In this document: positions 1 through 8,984 of the stretch, in pieces
Layout: each line of letters opens with the position of its first letter
How positions within the stretch are numbered: the first letter of the stretch is position 1
Assembly: GCF_017347095.1 (NCBI RefSeq)
Contig: NZ_JADPRZ010000016.1
Span: 1-61,837, forward strand
Direction of reading: 5' to 3'
DNA from: Sporosarcina sp. E16_8
GTDB lineage: Bacteria; Bacillota; Bacilli; Bacillales_A; Planococcaceae
Length of the DNA stretch: 61,837 nt
Program-made: the position numbers and the translations under genes
Notes under the pieces: generated by a model
Databases searched by the model: none
The model's input: the letters and a program-made list of their open reading frames with translations, nothing else
What the model was told of the DNA's origin: nothing

Positions 1-54
1 TATTAGGCATGCCGCCAGCGTTCGTCCTGAGCCAGGATCAAACTCTCCATAAGA
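1..54 (-). rRNA. 16S ribosomal RNA, 5' end only
   Basis: Read on the minus strand, this stretch carries the conserved start of bacterial 16S rRNA (GAGTTTGATCCTGGCTCAG followed by GACGAACGCTGGCGG). The gene runs out of the window to the left, so only about the first 50 nt are present. The mature 5' end is set by analogy to Bacillus and may be off by a few bases. Two promoters upstream and the adjoining ygxA gene fit the rrnD-like neighbourhood of B. subtilis. Confidence 0.97.
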
Positions 55-325
55 ACTTTTTCACCATGCAAAGCATGATGAAAAGAGTTTTCCATAAAGA
101 AATCGAATAGCTCATTTCTTGCTGACTCGAATCCGAAGATTCTTGTGCGTGTTTCTTTTCGACCAACCGAAGTTGGCTTAGTTAGAAACGTTTTGCTCAA
201 GTGCGTTAGCACTCTCGCTGTATTTCATTGATGTTTTGCTGTTCAGTTTTCAAGGTTCATTTGGAGAGGAGTTGAATTGCGTTCCTCGCTTTAGTAGTTG
301 TCGTTGTTTCAGTGACAACTTTCAT

Positions 326-354
326 ATCATATCAACTTACGTCGATCGTGTCAA
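326..354 (-). promoter_or_regulatory. rRNA operon promoter P2 (proximal)
   Basis: On the minus strand a perfect -35 box TTGACA (354-349) is separated by 17 bp from TATGAT (331-326), near the SigA consensus. It lies about 270 bp upstream of the 16S start and reads into it. The segment between it and the rRNA has no ORF with ribosome-binding features and is the rRNA leader. Confidence 0.85.
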
Positions 355-435
355 CAACTAATTTCAACTTCTTTTTTTCAACTTCACTTCATCTCTCAGG
401 CGGTGATTTGCTTTGCCTCCCAAGCGACAAGATTT

Positions 436-465
436 ATAATAACATGCCCCGCATTCTTTTGTCAA
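436..465 (-). promoter_or_regulatory. rRNA operon promoter P1 (distal)
   Basis: On the minus strand TTGACA (465-460) is followed after 18 bp by TATTAT (441-436). Together with the second promoter about 110 bp downstream this gives the tandem P1/P2 arrangement typical of Bacillales rRNA operons. It lies just beyond the 3' end of ygxA. Confidence 0.7.
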
Positions 466-512
466 CTAGATTAATAGGACGAATTTAAATCGCCCTATTA
501 CCCCATTGCCAG

Positions 513-1376
513 TCACACTATTCTATAGTCCCTGTGGAAGATCAACTCATTTTTAGAATCGCTCTGAACCACCAGAATGAATCCTTTATCAATCAAAAAC
601 TCAATAAACACTTCAAGGTCGATTGAATACATTCTAACTTCTTCGTGTTCGTGTAGTTCCTGAATCGTCCATAGCTCTTGAATCGCCATGACGTCTCTAA
701 TATGACGAGCACCATCAGCTGTCCGATTATGAATGAAAAATTCACTCGCAAGAAACAATAATTCTAATCGTTTTTCTAAAGGCTCGTCACTCATAATCAG
801 TTCTTCATATAGTTTGTAAATTGCCGGGTCTATCTTTTTCACTTGGGACCATACCGTCACTTCTGGAAATAATCCGTTTTCAATAACTGCAAGCCTCGCA
901 AGATGATGAAGAGATTTAACAACATGATGATAAGCATCCATGTAGTTTCCTTCTTCAAAAAACTTTTTACCTTCCATATATCCTCTTACAAGCTTCGAAA
1001 ACTCTAGGCCCATTTTTATATCCCGTCCGCAAAAAGGATACTCCTGTAATTCCATTCTTAGTTTTTCGACGAACTCATTTCGATCGAAGTAGACCTTTCC
1101 GTAATATAGCCAATCTACAACTTTTCGCTTTGAACCGAGGACTAACCATTTCCTTAACTGCTTTTCACTAATTATATGCATTGCAGCTTTCTCATTTCCG
1201 TCTGTGTAATGTTTCGTAAAGACAGGGATTTCATCGTCGGCGGTAATGATGAGGAGGATTGCATCGAATGTATCTGTAATCGGATCCTCTTTCCCTCTCT
1301 TTTCTACAAGAATGACACCAAGTGTCTCTGGAAAACTTGCCCGCTCCTGATAAATTGGTCTTAATACTTGTTCCAC
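513..1376 (-). CDS. ygxA: YgxA family nucleotidyltransferase-like protein
   Basis: This 287-residue protein resembles Bacillus YgxA, annotated as nucleotidyltransferase-like; its biochemical role is not established. The frame is open up to 1490, but I place the start at the GTG at 1376 because GGGAGG stands 7 nt before it and the product then begins VEQVLRPIYQERAS, as I recall for the family. It is mostly alpha-helical with no signal peptide. It is divergent from ygzB and transcribed toward the rRNA operon. The ygzB-ygxA-rrn order matches B. subtilis, which supports the family call more than any motif does. Confidence 0.8.
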   Translation of the reverse strand: MEQVLRPIYQERASFPETLGVILVEKRGKEDPITDTFDAILLIITADDEIPVFTKHYTDGNEKAAMHIISEKQLRKWLVLGSKRKVVDWLYYGKVYFDRNEFVEKLRMELQEYPFCGRDIKMGLEFSKLVRGYMEGKKFFEEGNYMDAYHHVVKSLHHLARLAVIENGLFPEVTVWSQVKKIDPAIYKLYEELIMSDEPLEKRLELLFLASEFFIHNRTADGARHIRDVMAIQELWTIQELHEHEEVRMYSIDLEVFIEFLIDKGFILVVQSDSKNELIFHRDYRIV

Positions 1377-1503
1377 TAATACACCTCCCTGCCATTTCCT
1401 TTCGACGAAGAGGCAAGGATATCCTTTATTCAAGAAGGTTAAATAACGTAGAAAACGAAATATATGATATAGTAATTGAGGATATATCAAGGAGGTACGT
1501 TGG

Positions 1504-1884
1504 ATGAAGCCCTATAAAAATAAGATAAATAGGATCCGGTCATTCGCCCTTGCTTTAATATTTGCCGGGGTCGTCATTATGTATATCGGGATTTTCTTCA
1601 GGAAATACGAGATTGTTATGCTCATATTCATGTTTCTTGGCGTTCTTGCCATCCTTAGCAGTACCATTGTTTATGCTTGGATCGGATCTCTATCCACGCG
1701 AGCCATTCAAATCGTCTGCCCTAGTTGTGGCAAACATACGAAAATGCTCGGACGCGTAGACATGTGCGGGCATTGCCGAGAACCACTCACACTTGACCCT
1801 TCATTAGAAGGTAAAGAGTTTGACGAATCTTATAATAGAACGAAGAGCAAAACTGCTGCAGTAAAAGAGGATACCAAGAAATAA
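1504..1884 (+). CDS. ygzB: YgzB family membrane protein with zinc-ribbon-like tail
   Basis: A 126-residue protein with two hydrophobic segments (about residues 10-30 and 36-60), then a cytoplasmic tail with two CxxC pairs (CPSC near residue 73 and CGHC near 88) that look like a small zinc ribbon. The last 30 residues are charged and probably disordered. AAGGAGG precedes the ATG at good spacing. It is convergent with perR and shares a terminator with it. Its function is unknown; the name rests on length, architecture and its position between perR and ygxA. Confidence 0.85.
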   Translation: MKPYKNKINRIRSFALALIFAGVVIMYIGIFFRKYEIVMLIFMFLGVLAILSSTIVYAWIGSLSTRAIQIVCPSCGKHTKMLGRVDMCGHCREPLTLDPSLEGKEFDESYNRTKSKTAAVKEDTKK

Positions 1885-1934
1885 AAAAAACGTCCGATAC
1901 AACCTTCATTGGAAGGAGTATCGGACGCTTTTTT
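1884..1934. terminator. Bidirectional terminator between ygzB and perR
   Basis: A 10-bp perfect stem (CGTCCGATAC at 1891-1900 pairing with GTATCGGACG at 1918-1927) is flanked by A8 on the left and T6 on the right. It can terminate both convergent genes. Confidence 0.9.
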
Positions 1935-2376
1935 ATTTAGTGTTTGCTACGCTCGAAGTACATGACGGACATGTACCATATACTTCTAGACGGTGAGAAT
2001 TCACTATGAATCCTGTTACATGAGAAGCTAAGCGCTCAACCTCTTCTAGTCCAGGATGATAAAAATCAACAATCATTCCGCATTCGTCACAGATGATATG
2101 ATAGTGATCATGAGTCACAAAATCAAAACGGCTCGAAGCATCTCCATAAGTAAGTTCCTTAATGAGCCCCGCATTTCGGAACACACGAAGGTTATTATAT
2201 ACTGTTGCAACGCTCATGTTAGGAAAATCACCTTCAAGTGCCTTATATATATCATCAGCCGTTGGATGTGACTCAGAAGAGATAAGATACTCTAAAATCG
2301 CATGCCGCTGCGGCGTAATTCTGACGCCACTTTTTTTCAATGTGTCCAGCGCGCCTTTCAATCTAACTTCCGACAT
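1933..2376 (-). CDS. perR: Peroxide-responsive repressor PerR (Fur family)
   Basis: This 147-residue metalloregulator represses peroxide-defence genes until Fe-catalysed histidine oxidation inactivates it. All signature residues are at B. subtilis numbering: His37, Asp85, His91, His93 and Asp104 for the regulatory metal, and Cys96, Cys99, Cys136 and Cys139 for structural zinc. The winged-helix DNA-binding domain covers about residues 1-85. Having Asp104 where Fur usually has Glu supports PerR over Fur or Zur. A Per box in its own promoter suggests autoregulation. The peroxiredoxin gene bcp lies two genes upstream on the same strand. Confidence 0.96.
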   Translation of the reverse strand: MSEVRLKGALDTLKKSGVRITPQRHAILEYLISSESHPTADDIYKALEGDFPNMSVATVYNNLRVFRNAGLIKELTYGDASSRFDFVTHDHYHIICDECGMIVDFYHPGLEEVERLASHVTGFIVNSHRLEVYGTCPSCTSSVANTK

Positions 2377-2409
2377 CGCTATGCACCTCTATCCATAAAG
2401 ATTCTTACT

Positions 2410-2424
2410 TTATAATTATTATCA
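2410..2424. promoter_or_regulatory. Per box operator in the perR promoter
   Basis: TTATAATTATTATCA matches the 7-1-7 Per box consensus TTATAATNATTATAA at all but one informative position. It lies directly downstream of a candidate minus-strand promoter (TTGACA at 2456-2451, 18 bp spacer, TACACT at 2432-2427), so binding would block perR transcription. The Fur, Zur and Per boxes share this architecture; the TTATAAT half favours PerR. Confidence 0.75.
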
Positions 2425-2518
2425 TTAGTGTACTTAAAATAGGGTGCATATGTCAACTAAATCGCTGTTTGAACCACTTCATTTGAATCGGGTTCAGTAA
2501 CTGGCACCGAGATACAAT

Positions 2519-3463
2519 TCAATAGCCGAGTTTCATGTCAATCAAGTTCAGAAGATCCCGCTCACCACGTTGCCACTTGCCCAGATTTTCTTCAAAAATA
2601 ACGAGGGCTCTTTCAACATACTTGCCGGAAAGACTCGAAACATGTGGTGATACCGTACAATTCGCAAGTCCCCATAATTCATTATCAGCAGCTAGCGGCT
2701 CCACTTCAAATACATCGAGCACTGCATGCCTGAGTTCATTGTTTTTCAATGCAGCTATCAGGATTGATTCAGCAAACAGGTCTCCTCGGCCGAAGTTCAT
2801 GAAGACCGCATTATCCTTCATAGCCTTGAAATGCCTTTCAGTTAGTAAACCTATTGTTTCTGGTGTGCTCGGTAAAACAGAAATAACGAAGTCCGCTTCG
2901 CCCACTCTATCTAGTAAAGTCTCAAATTTTATTGTCTCATCCATCGATTCACTTGCCCTGCCGGATCTGTTACAGCCAATTGTCGTAACACCAAACGCCT
3001 GAAGTAAGCGTCCTATTTCAGACCCAATTGCGCCAGGCCCTAAGATAAGTGCGGTTGACCCTTTTAATTCAATCGAACCAACTTTTCGATTCCACTCTAG
3101 TGAACGTTGCCTATCGTCAATAAGCGGTAACGACCGCTGCAGTGATAATATATGCGCGAGAACAGATTCCGCCATCGGTGTTTTATGAATACCACGAACA
3201 TTTGACATGACGAGATTGCGCTCAGCTATTTCAGCAAGCGGCATTTTTTCAACGCCCGCCGACGCAACCATAATCCATTCTAGTGATTTCGCTTTGTCGA
3301 GAAGCACAACGTCTACATCAACGCCATATGTCACGATAATTGATGCCGTTTGGATTTCAATGTCTTTCGGCTTTTTATTGAAATGAAATAGTACTTCAGG
3401 AAACCTCGTGACTAGCCCCTGTACCTGATGTTCCTTCATATCAAATGTAAATAGTACTTCCAT
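2519..3463 (-). CDS. D-2-hydroxyacid dehydrogenase (NAD-binding)
   Basis: A 314-residue member of the D-isomer-specific 2-hydroxyacid dehydrogenases, which interconvert 2-oxoacids and D-2-hydroxyacids with NAD(P)H. The Rossmann glycine motif GPGAIGSEIG lies near residue 142. The catalytic Arg is in the NFGRGD segment near residue 225, the Glu near 255 and the His in SPHVSS near 275, in the expected order. The substrate cannot be told from sequence. It sits between bcp and perR, where I do not recall such a gene in B. subtilis. Only 13 bp separate it from the bcp stop region, so co-transcription is possible. Confidence 0.85.
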   Translation of the reverse strand: MEVLFTFDMKEHQVQGLVTRFPEVLFHFNKKPKDIEIQTASIIVTYGVDVDVVLLDKAKSLEWIMVASAGVEKMPLAEIAERNLVMSNVRGIHKTPMAESVLAHILSLQRSLPLIDDRQRSLEWNRKVGSIELKGSTALILGPGAIGSEIGRLLQAFGVTTIGCNRSGRASESMDETIKFETLLDRVGEADFVISVLPSTPETIGLLTERHFKAMKDNAVFMNFGRGDLFAESILIAALKNNELRHAVLDVFEVEPLAADNELWGLANCTVSPHVSSLSGKYVERALVIFEENLGKWQRGERDLLNLIDMKLGY

Positions 3464-3476
3464 TTCTTGTTCCCCC

Positions 3477-3953
3477 TCAAGACTGTGTTAGTTGCTCTAG
3501 TGTGGCAAGCGCTTCTTCTATATGGCCTTTCACTTTCACTTTACGCCATTCCTTGACGACCGTCCCCGTCGGATCAATCAAAAATGTTGAACGCTCAATA
3601 CCCATATACTCTTTACCGAACATCTTCTTTAACTTCCAAACATCGTATTTTTCAGCAACTGTGTGCTCTTCATCAACAAGAAGTGAAAATGGCAATCCGT
3701 GTTTACCGATAAACTTATCATGCGAAGTTGCGCTATCAGGGCTCACCCCTAGCACTACAGCATTCAGCTTGCTGAAGTCTTCATACGCATCGCGAAAGTC
3801 GCAAGCTTGCGTTGTACATCCAGGCGTTGAATCTTTCGGATAAAAATAGAGAACAACATACTTTTCACCTGCGAAGTCTTTTAATGAAACCATTTCACCG
3901 TTCTCGTTTGGCAATGTAAATTCCGGTGCATGCATACCTTCAAGTGTCGTCAT
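3477..3953 (-). CDS. bcp: Thiol peroxidase Bcp (peroxiredoxin, YgaF)
   Basis: A 158-residue BCP-type peroxiredoxin that reduces hydroperoxides in the cytosol. The peroxidatic cysteine is in the motif DSTPGCTTQACDFRD near residue 45, with a second cysteine five residues later, the usual resolving position in BCP. The frame extends to 3968, but GGAGG precedes the ATG at 3953, which I take as start. It is divergent from hemL and upstream of the hydroxyacid dehydrogenase and perR. PerR control is plausible from context, but I saw no clear Per box upstream. Confidence 0.93.
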   Translation of the reverse strand: MTTLEGMHAPEFTLPNENGEMVSLKDFAGEKYVVLYFYPKDSTPGCTTQACDFRDAYEDFSKLNAVVLGVSPDSATSHDKFIGKHGLPFSLLVDEEHTVAEKYDVWKLKKMFGKEYMGIERSTFLIDPTGTVVKEWRKVKVKGHIEEALATLEQLTQS

Positions 3954-4079
3954 TTTCCATTCCTCCAATATATTCTTTCCTTAATCGTACAGAATGCGTC
4001 CATTAGTTTCAAATTCTTTGGCTATCTGCCCCATTTTGTTTAGAATAGAGAGGGTAATGAATTGAACGGGGGAATTGAA

Positions 4080-5384
4080 ATGATCAGAACGAATTCAGAA
4101 AAACTCTATAATGAAGCTTGCGAGCATATCGTAGGAGGGGTAAATAGCCCTTCGCGCGGATACCACGCAGTTGGCGGCGGTGCTCCTACAGTAATGGAAC
4201 GTGCAGAAGGTGCTTACTTCTGGGATGTCGATGGCAACAAATACATCGACTATCTTGCTGCATATGGACCCATCATTACAGGGCATGCCCATCCACATAT
4301 TACTGAAGCGATTGTAAAAGCTGCACAAACAGGTCTGTTATATGGAACGCCCACTCGACATGAAGTGAAGTTTGCAAAAATGTTGAAGGAAGCAATGCCT
4401 AGAATGGATAAAGTACGCTTTGTAAATTCCGGGACAGAAGCTGTCATGACGACCATCCGTGTTTCTCGTGCCTATACAGGGCGAACAAAAATCATGAAAT
4501 TCGCCGGCTGTTACCACGGCCATTCTGATCTTGTACTGGTTGCAGCAGGTTCCGGCCCCGCAACGCTTGGTACGCCCGATTCGGCAGGTGTACCAGAGTC
4601 GATCGCTAAAGAAGTGATTACGATTCCATTTAACGATCCTGATGCTTATATAGAAGCAATGGAAAAATGGGGCGACCAAATTGCATGTATTCTAGTCGAG
4701 CCAATCGTTGGTAACTTCGGCATTGTTGAACCAAAAGAAGGGTTCCTACCACTTGTCCATGATATCGCAGCTGAAAAAGGCGCTTTGATTGTTTATGATG
4801 AAGTAATTACTGCATTCCGTTTCCACTATGGCGGTGCACAGGATTTGCTCGGTTTAACACCTGATCTTACTGCCTTCGGAAAAATCATTGGTGGCGGCTT
4901 GCCAATTGGTGGTTACGGTGGAAAAAAAGAGATTATGGAACAAGTTGCTCCACTAGGGCCTGCTTATCAAGCGGGGACAATGGCTGGGAATCCAGCTTCC
5001 ATGTTAGCAGGTATCGCCCTTCTAGAAATTCTTCAAACGCCTGGTATTTATGAAGAAATGGACCGTCTAGGTGCTATTCTTGAAGAAGGCATTTTGAATT
5101 CTGCAAAAGAGCACGGAATTACATTAACAACAAACCGCCTAGGAGGAGCGCTTACACTATTCTTCACAGACGTGAAAGTAGAAAACTACGAACAGGCTGA
5201 AGCTACAGACGGCAACGTGTTCGCCAAGTTCTTCAAACTAATGTTGAAAAATGGCATCAATCTTGCGCCATCGAAATATGAAGCTTGGTTTTTAACAACT
5301 GCCCATACTGAAAAAGACATTATGGATACACTTAGTGCAGTCAATCATTCATTCAAAGAGCTTGCAACTTCAATAAACGGTTGA
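4080..5384 (+). CDS. hemL: Glutamate-1-semialdehyde 2,1-aminomutase
   Basis: A 434-residue PLP enzyme converting glutamate-1-semialdehyde to 5-aminolevulinate in the C5 tetrapyrrole pathway. The PLP-binding lysine is in [14 protein letters not shown] near residue 266, with the aspartate of [10 protein letters not shown] upstream. The product begins [13 protein letters not shown]; the frame opens 18 nt earlier, but GGGGGAA just before 4080 favours this ATG. By position (next to ygaE and bcp) it matches the second B. subtilis paralogue GsaB rather than the hemAXCDBL copy, so a main copy probably exists elsewhere. It is divergent from bcp. Confidence 0.93.
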   Translation: MIRTNSEKLYNEACEHIVGGVNSPSRGYHAVGGGAPTVMERAEGAYFWDVDGNKYIDYLAAYGPIITGHAHPHITEAIVKAAQTGLLYGTPTRHEVKFAKMLKEAMPRMDKVRFVNSGTEAVMTTIRVSRAYTGRTKIMKFAGCYHGHSDLVLVAAGSGPATLGTPDSAGVPESIAKEVITIPFNDPDAYIEAMEKWGDQIACILVEPIVGNFGIVEPKEGFLPLVHDIAAEKGALIVYDEVITAFRFHYGGAQDLLGLTPDLTAFGKIIGGGLPIGGYGGKKEIMEQVAPLGPAYQAGTMAGNPASMLAGIALLEILQTPGIYEEMDRLGAILEEGILNSAKEHGITLTTNRLGGALTLFFTDVKVENYEQAEATDGNVFAKFFKLMLKNGINLAPSKYEAWFLTTAHTEKDIMDTLSAVNHSFKELATSING

Positions 5385-5527
5385 CCGCATCGTACAGTTA
5401 AGGTACAGTAGCGAAAAACAGCTTTAACTTCATTTAGCGGAAGCCTTCCACTTCTATAAAGTGATAGGCATTTGCAAAATAGGCATACAACTTGATAGGA
5501 GGCAAACTCTAGCTAAATGAAGTTACA

Positions 5528-5619
5528 GTCTCCGACGGATACCACAGACTTTTAAGTGGAATTTTATCTAGCAATCTAGATAAAAGTCTGAGTGCGAACA
5601 CGCCAAGGCGTGTTTGATT
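5528..5619 (+). repeat. Two-hairpin repeat, copy upstream of ygaE
   Basis: It begins CTCCGACGGATACCACAGAC, forms a long stem (CAGACTTTTA pairing with TAAAAGTCTG) and then a second stem ACACGCC-AA-GGCGTGT, and ends 17 bp before the ygaE start. The same layout occurs at 19549-19632 upstream of yfhP, with different but still paired stem bases. The stretch between the hemL stop and this repeat holds no gene I recognise. Confidence 0.75.
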
Positions 5620-5635
5620 AGAAAGGATAACTCCC

Positions 5636-6718
5636 ATGATACTTGGTGCCCGCATTTTTAAAACAGGCATTGCGATTGTGTTCGCATTGTTCCTAGCAGA
5701 GGTTTTACAAATGCCGCATCCATTGTTTGCGGGAATCGCGGCCATTTTCGCCATCCAACCCTCTATCTATAGATCTTATTTAACAATTATCGAACAGGTT
5801 CAGGGTAATGTGATAGGTGCAGTAGTTGCAGTTTTATTTGTTCTTCTATTTGGTAATCAGCTTGTCTTCATAGGTCTTGCCACTGTCATTATTATATTAA
5901 TAATGATTAAATTGGGCCTTGAAAAGTCAATTTCGATGGCACTCGTAGTAATGATCGCCATAATGGAAATCAAAGGCGACGAGTTCTTGTCATTTGCATT
6001 GCTTAGATTTCTGACGATGATAGTCGGTATTCTTGCCGCTTTCGTTGTGAACTTGCTATTCATGCCACCGAAATACGAAACAAAACTATTTGAGTCTATC
6101 CATCAGGCACAAGATGAAATCATTCGTTGGACCCGCCTTGCTGGAAGGCAAGCATCTGACCATATTGCAACAAAAAAGTCACTGACTAAATCGAAGGAAC
6201 GACTTTCTCAGGTAGATCTGCTTTACACGCTATTTAAAGAGGAACGGAGCTACTTTAAAAAGAATACGAGAAACAAAGCGAGAAAACTTGTCGTTTACAG
6301 ACAAATGGTCGCTACTTCGAGGAGCAGTTACGATGTATTAAAAAGACTCCATCAGTTTGAAAATGAACTGATTGATTTGCCGGAACATTTCCGGATGATG
6401 GTGCAGGAACGTTTGGATGCTTTACTCACCTACCACGAACAGCTTCATCTGAAGTTCGTCGGTAAACTAAAGTCTGACGCAGTAAGTACCAGTACAAATG
6501 AAGAATACATCCAGCGTTATGAAGTGATGGAGATATTCGCAAAGGAAATTGCCCTTACAAAGGAAGAAGAGGAATTTTCCGCCTATCATCTTCTTCATAT
6601 CCTGTCTTCTATCTTTAATTATGAAGAACAACTCGAACACTTTGACAAGCTAATCGTTTTATTTCAGAAGTATCATAACAATAAAGTGAATTCGAAACTA
6701 AGTGAAGAAATTTATTAA
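5636..6718 (+). CDS. ygaE: Aromatic-acid-exporter-like (FUSC-type) membrane protein YgaE
   Basis: A 360-residue protein with a hydrophobic N-terminal half (about four transmembrane segments in residues 1-140, including MPHPLFAGIAAIFAIQP) and a charged, helical C-terminal cytoplasmic half. This is the layout of the bacterial aromatic acid exporter (ArAE_1) family. Transport of a particular substrate is not shown. The start ATG follows AGAAAGGATAACTCCC, a good ribosome-binding site. Its place between hemL/gsaB and ygaD matches B. subtilis ygaE. A structured repeat immediately upstream may lie in its 5' leader. Confidence 0.8.
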   Translation: MILGARIFKTGIAIVFALFLAEVLQMPHPLFAGIAAIFAIQPSIYRSYLTIIEQVQGNVIGAVVAVLFVLLFGNQLVFIGLATVIIILIMIKLGLEKSISMALVVMIAIMEIKGDEFLSFALLRFLTMIVGILAAFVVNLLFMPPKYETKLFESIHQAQDEIIRWTRLAGRQASDHIATKKSLTKSKERLSQVDLLYTLFKEERSYFKKNTRNKARKLVVYRQMVATSRSSYDVLKRLHQFENELIDLPEHFRMMVQERLDALLTYHEQLHLKFVGKLKSDAVSTSTNEEYIQRYEVMEIFAKEIALTKEEEEFSAYHLLHILSSIFNYEEQLEHFDKLIVLFQKYHNNKVNSKLSEEIY

Positions 6719-6720
6719 GC

Positions 6721-6870
6721 AAAGCGTAAGCGCCTCAGTAGAACCAAAAAGCGTTGAAGGCCTTAAGCGACAGAGGAAGGCTCAGCATGATCCACTTCCC
6801 TGTGTGCCTAGGGCTATGCGCAGGAGTCTAGAAACTTCTCCAGGTGAAAAACGTATACTTTCGTATCTTT
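6721..6870 (+). repeat. AAAAGCG...GGAGTCTAGAC family repeat, copy 1
   Basis: Starts AAAGCGTAAGCGCC and reaches CAGGAGTCTAGA near 6832, followed by the tail GAAAAACGTATACTTTCGTATC, which resembles the tail of the tandem copies at 15.8-16.0 kb. It lies just after the ygaE stop. The 61-codon frame inside it is repeat-derived and is not annotated as a gene. Confidence 0.7.
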
Positions 6871-6871
6871 T

Positions 6872-6922
6872 AAAAAACGTCCCGTAAACCGGTTAATTCA
6901 TCGGCTTACGGGACGTTTTGTT
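6872..6922 (-). terminator. Terminator of the oligopeptide transporter operon
   Basis: A long stem (AAAACGTCCCGTAA pairing with TTACGGGACGTTTT) with A/T runs on both sides lies just past the stop of the last permease gene. It may also stop leftover transcription from ygaE. Confidence 0.88.
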
Positions 6923-6925
6923 ATC

Positions 6926-7849
6926 TTAGCTCTTCATCTTAGGATCGAGTGCATCGCGTAAACCATCACCCATTAAGTTAAAGCCTAGTACAGTAAGCAT
7001 AATCGCGATACCCGGAAAAATCATTGTCCACGGGGCTGAATGAAGGAAGCTTTTTGAATCTGCCAGCATTTTTCCCCACTCGGGCATCGGCGCTTGCGCA
7101 CCAAGTCCTAAAAACCCAAGTGCAGCCGCTTCAAGGATTGCCGTTGCAATTGCTAAAGTTCCTTGAACAATTACCGGTGCCATAGAGTTCGGCAAGATGT
7201 GAGAAAATAGAATCCTTGCATCTTTCATTCCAATTCCCTTTGCCGCAGTAATATATTCATCTTCTTTTATACTTAATACTTTTGAACGTATTAGCCTCCC
7301 AAAGTTCGGCACATTAATAACCGCGATTGCGATAAGCGCATTTTGTAGATTCGGACCAAGTACGGAAACAATTGCAATGGCCAATAAGATAGAAGGAAAT
7401 GCCAACATGATGTCGAATACACGTGAAATAATCGTATCAACCCATCTGCCATAATAACCTGCTACAATACCCAATGCACTTCCTACTACCACTGATCCGA
7501 TTACAGAAAAGAATCCAACCCATAGTGAAATCCGGGCACCGTGAACAATTCGAGAAAAAATATCCCTACCAAGGTCATCTGTTCCGAACCAATATTCACT
7601 TGAAGGCGGGAGAAGCCGGTCCGATAATTTTTGGTCGTTAATGCCCTCTAGTCCAATGTTTTGACCGAGATAACCTTGTTCCGCCAGAAAACCGAATCCC
7701 GCCAGCAAGATAAAGAATAAAACAATGCCCATACCGGCAACCGCCACTTTACTCTTTTTAAAGCCATTCCAAGCTTCACGCCAAGGTCCTGCGGTTTTTT
7801 CAATTTTATTTTTCGTGATTCCATCTACTTTAGGTACAAATTCAGACAT
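6926..7849 (-). CDS. Peptide ABC transporter permease (DppC/OppC type)
   Basis: A 307-residue inner-membrane subunit of a di/oligopeptide importer. An N-terminal transmembrane helix (about residues 33-53) is followed by a periplasm-facing stretch with the family motif YWFGTDDLGRDIFSRI and then the permease domain with the EAA loop (ITAAKGIGMKDARILFSHILPN). The frame extends to 7870, but the ATG at 7849 has AGGAAGGGG upstream and is preferred. It is the last gene of the transporter operon, 17 bp after the stop of the partner permease. Confidence 0.92.
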   Translation of the reverse strand: MSEFVPKVDGITKNKIEKTAGPWREAWNGFKKSKVAVAGMGIVLFFILLAGFGFLAEQGYLGQNIGLEGINDQKLSDRLLPPSSEYWFGTDDLGRDIFSRIVHGARISLWVGFFSVIGSVVVGSALGIVAGYYGRWVDTIISRVFDIMLAFPSILLAIAIVSVLGPNLQNALIAIAVINVPNFGRLIRSKVLSIKEDEYITAAKGIGMKDARILFSHILPNSMAPVIVQGTLAIATAILEAAALGFLGLGAQAPMPEWGKMLADSKSFLHSAPWTMIFPGIAIMLTVLGFNLMGDGLRDALDPKMKS

Positions 7850-7866
7850 AAGTGCTTCCCCCTTCC

Positions 7867-8871
7867 TCAATCATATTTAATCCTCGGATCTATCAGACTA
7901 TAGAGCAAGTCAACAAGTAGGTTAATCATAACAAAGAAGAGCGCCACAATTAGAATCGAAGACTGTATGACGGGATAATCTCGGAACCCAATTGCGTCGT
8001 AAATATAACGTCCAACACCAGGCCACGCAAAAATTGTCTCTGTCAAAATCGCACCACCAAGCAACATTCCCATTTGCAGACCAATAATTGTTAACACCGG
8101 AATGATTGCATTTTTAAGTGCATGCTTATAAACGACCCAAAACATTTTCTGCCCCTTGGCCCGAGCGGTACGAATATAATCAGAACGCATTACTTCAAGC
8201 ATACTTGAACGGGTCATCCGTGCGATAATTGCCATCGGTATTGTCGCTAGTGCTAGTCCCGGTAAAATAAGATGACGGAAAACCTGCCATAACTGGTCAA
8301 AACGTCCTTGAATAATTGTGTCGATTACATAGAGATTCGTTATGGCATTGACAGGATCTCGTACTTCCTCTCGCCCTCCAGTCGGCAACCACGGATTTTC
8401 TACTGCAAAAACCCATTGCCCCATAAGGCCGAGCCAGAAGATAGGCATAGACACACCGACAAGTGCCAAAATCATTGCCGTATAGTCAAACCATGAATTT
8501 TGGAACCATGCCGAGATAATTCCTGCATTGATACCAATGATTACTGCTATTACAATAGCAAACAGTGCCAATTCAAAAGTAGCTGCTAAATAAGGCCATA
8601 TTTCATCTGTTACAGGAGCCCGGGTTCTCATTGACTCACCCAAATCCCCTTTAAAAAGGTCACCCAGGTATTTAAAATACTGAACATACCAAGGGTTATC
8701 CAAACCAAGCTTTATCGTCAATGCTTCGACTGACTCTTTAGTCGCCTGCTGCCCTAGTATAATTTGTGCGGGGTTACCCGGGATTGCACGGATAATCATG
8801 AATACGATAAACGTCATCCCAAGCAGGACGGGAATGAGCTGCAGCAATCTTTTTCCAATGTAGCTCAGCAT
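7867..8871 (-). CDS. Peptide ABC transporter permease (DppB/OppB type)
   Basis: A 334-residue permease starting with the typical MLSYIGKRLLQLIPVLLGMT helix and ending with the DLLYSLIDPRIKYD signature. The binding-protein-dependent transport domain spans about residues 95-330, with the EAA-type loop YIRTARAKGQKMFWVVYKHALKNA. It forms a heterodimeric channel with the next gene product. It is separated from the upstream substrate-binding lipoprotein gene by 113 bp that include an attenuator-like hairpin. Confidence 0.93.
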   Translation of the reverse strand: MLSYIGKRLLQLIPVLLGMTFIVFMIIRAIPGNPAQIILGQQATKESVEALTIKLGLDNPWYVQYFKYLGDLFKGDLGESMRTRAPVTDEIWPYLAATFELALFAIVIAVIIGINAGIISAWFQNSWFDYTAMILALVGVSMPIFWLGLMGQWVFAVENPWLPTGGREEVRDPVNAITNLYVIDTIIQGRFDQLWQVFRHLILPGLALATIPMAIIARMTRSSMLEVMRSDYIRTARAKGQKMFWVVYKHALKNAIIPVLTIIGLQMGMLLGGAILTETIFAWPGVGRYIYDAIGFRDYPVIQSSILIVALFFVMINLLVDLLYSLIDPRIKYD

Positions 8872-8922
8872 AATTTTTCACCTCTCCAACTCTACTATCA
8901 ACTTATATGTATCCATCAAATG

Positions 8923-8960
8923 AAAGGAAAAAGGGAGAAATCCGAAAGACCTCTCCCTTT
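8923..8960 (-). terminator. Intra-operon hairpin (partial terminator) after the binding-protein gene
   Basis: On the minus strand AAAGGGAGA (8960-8952) pairs with TCTCCCTTT (8938-8930), followed by a broken T tract. It sits between the abundant lipoprotein gene and the permease genes, where partial terminators are common and reduce downstream expression. The functional role is inferred. Confidence 0.65.
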
Positions 8961-8984
8961 CTGTTCATCTCTAACAATCTGTTG

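Noticed and set aside
6702..6887. 61-codon plus-strand frame after ygaE.
   Set aside because: It lies inside a dispersed AAAAGCG-family repeat and overlaps the ygaE stop; no ribosome-binding site.
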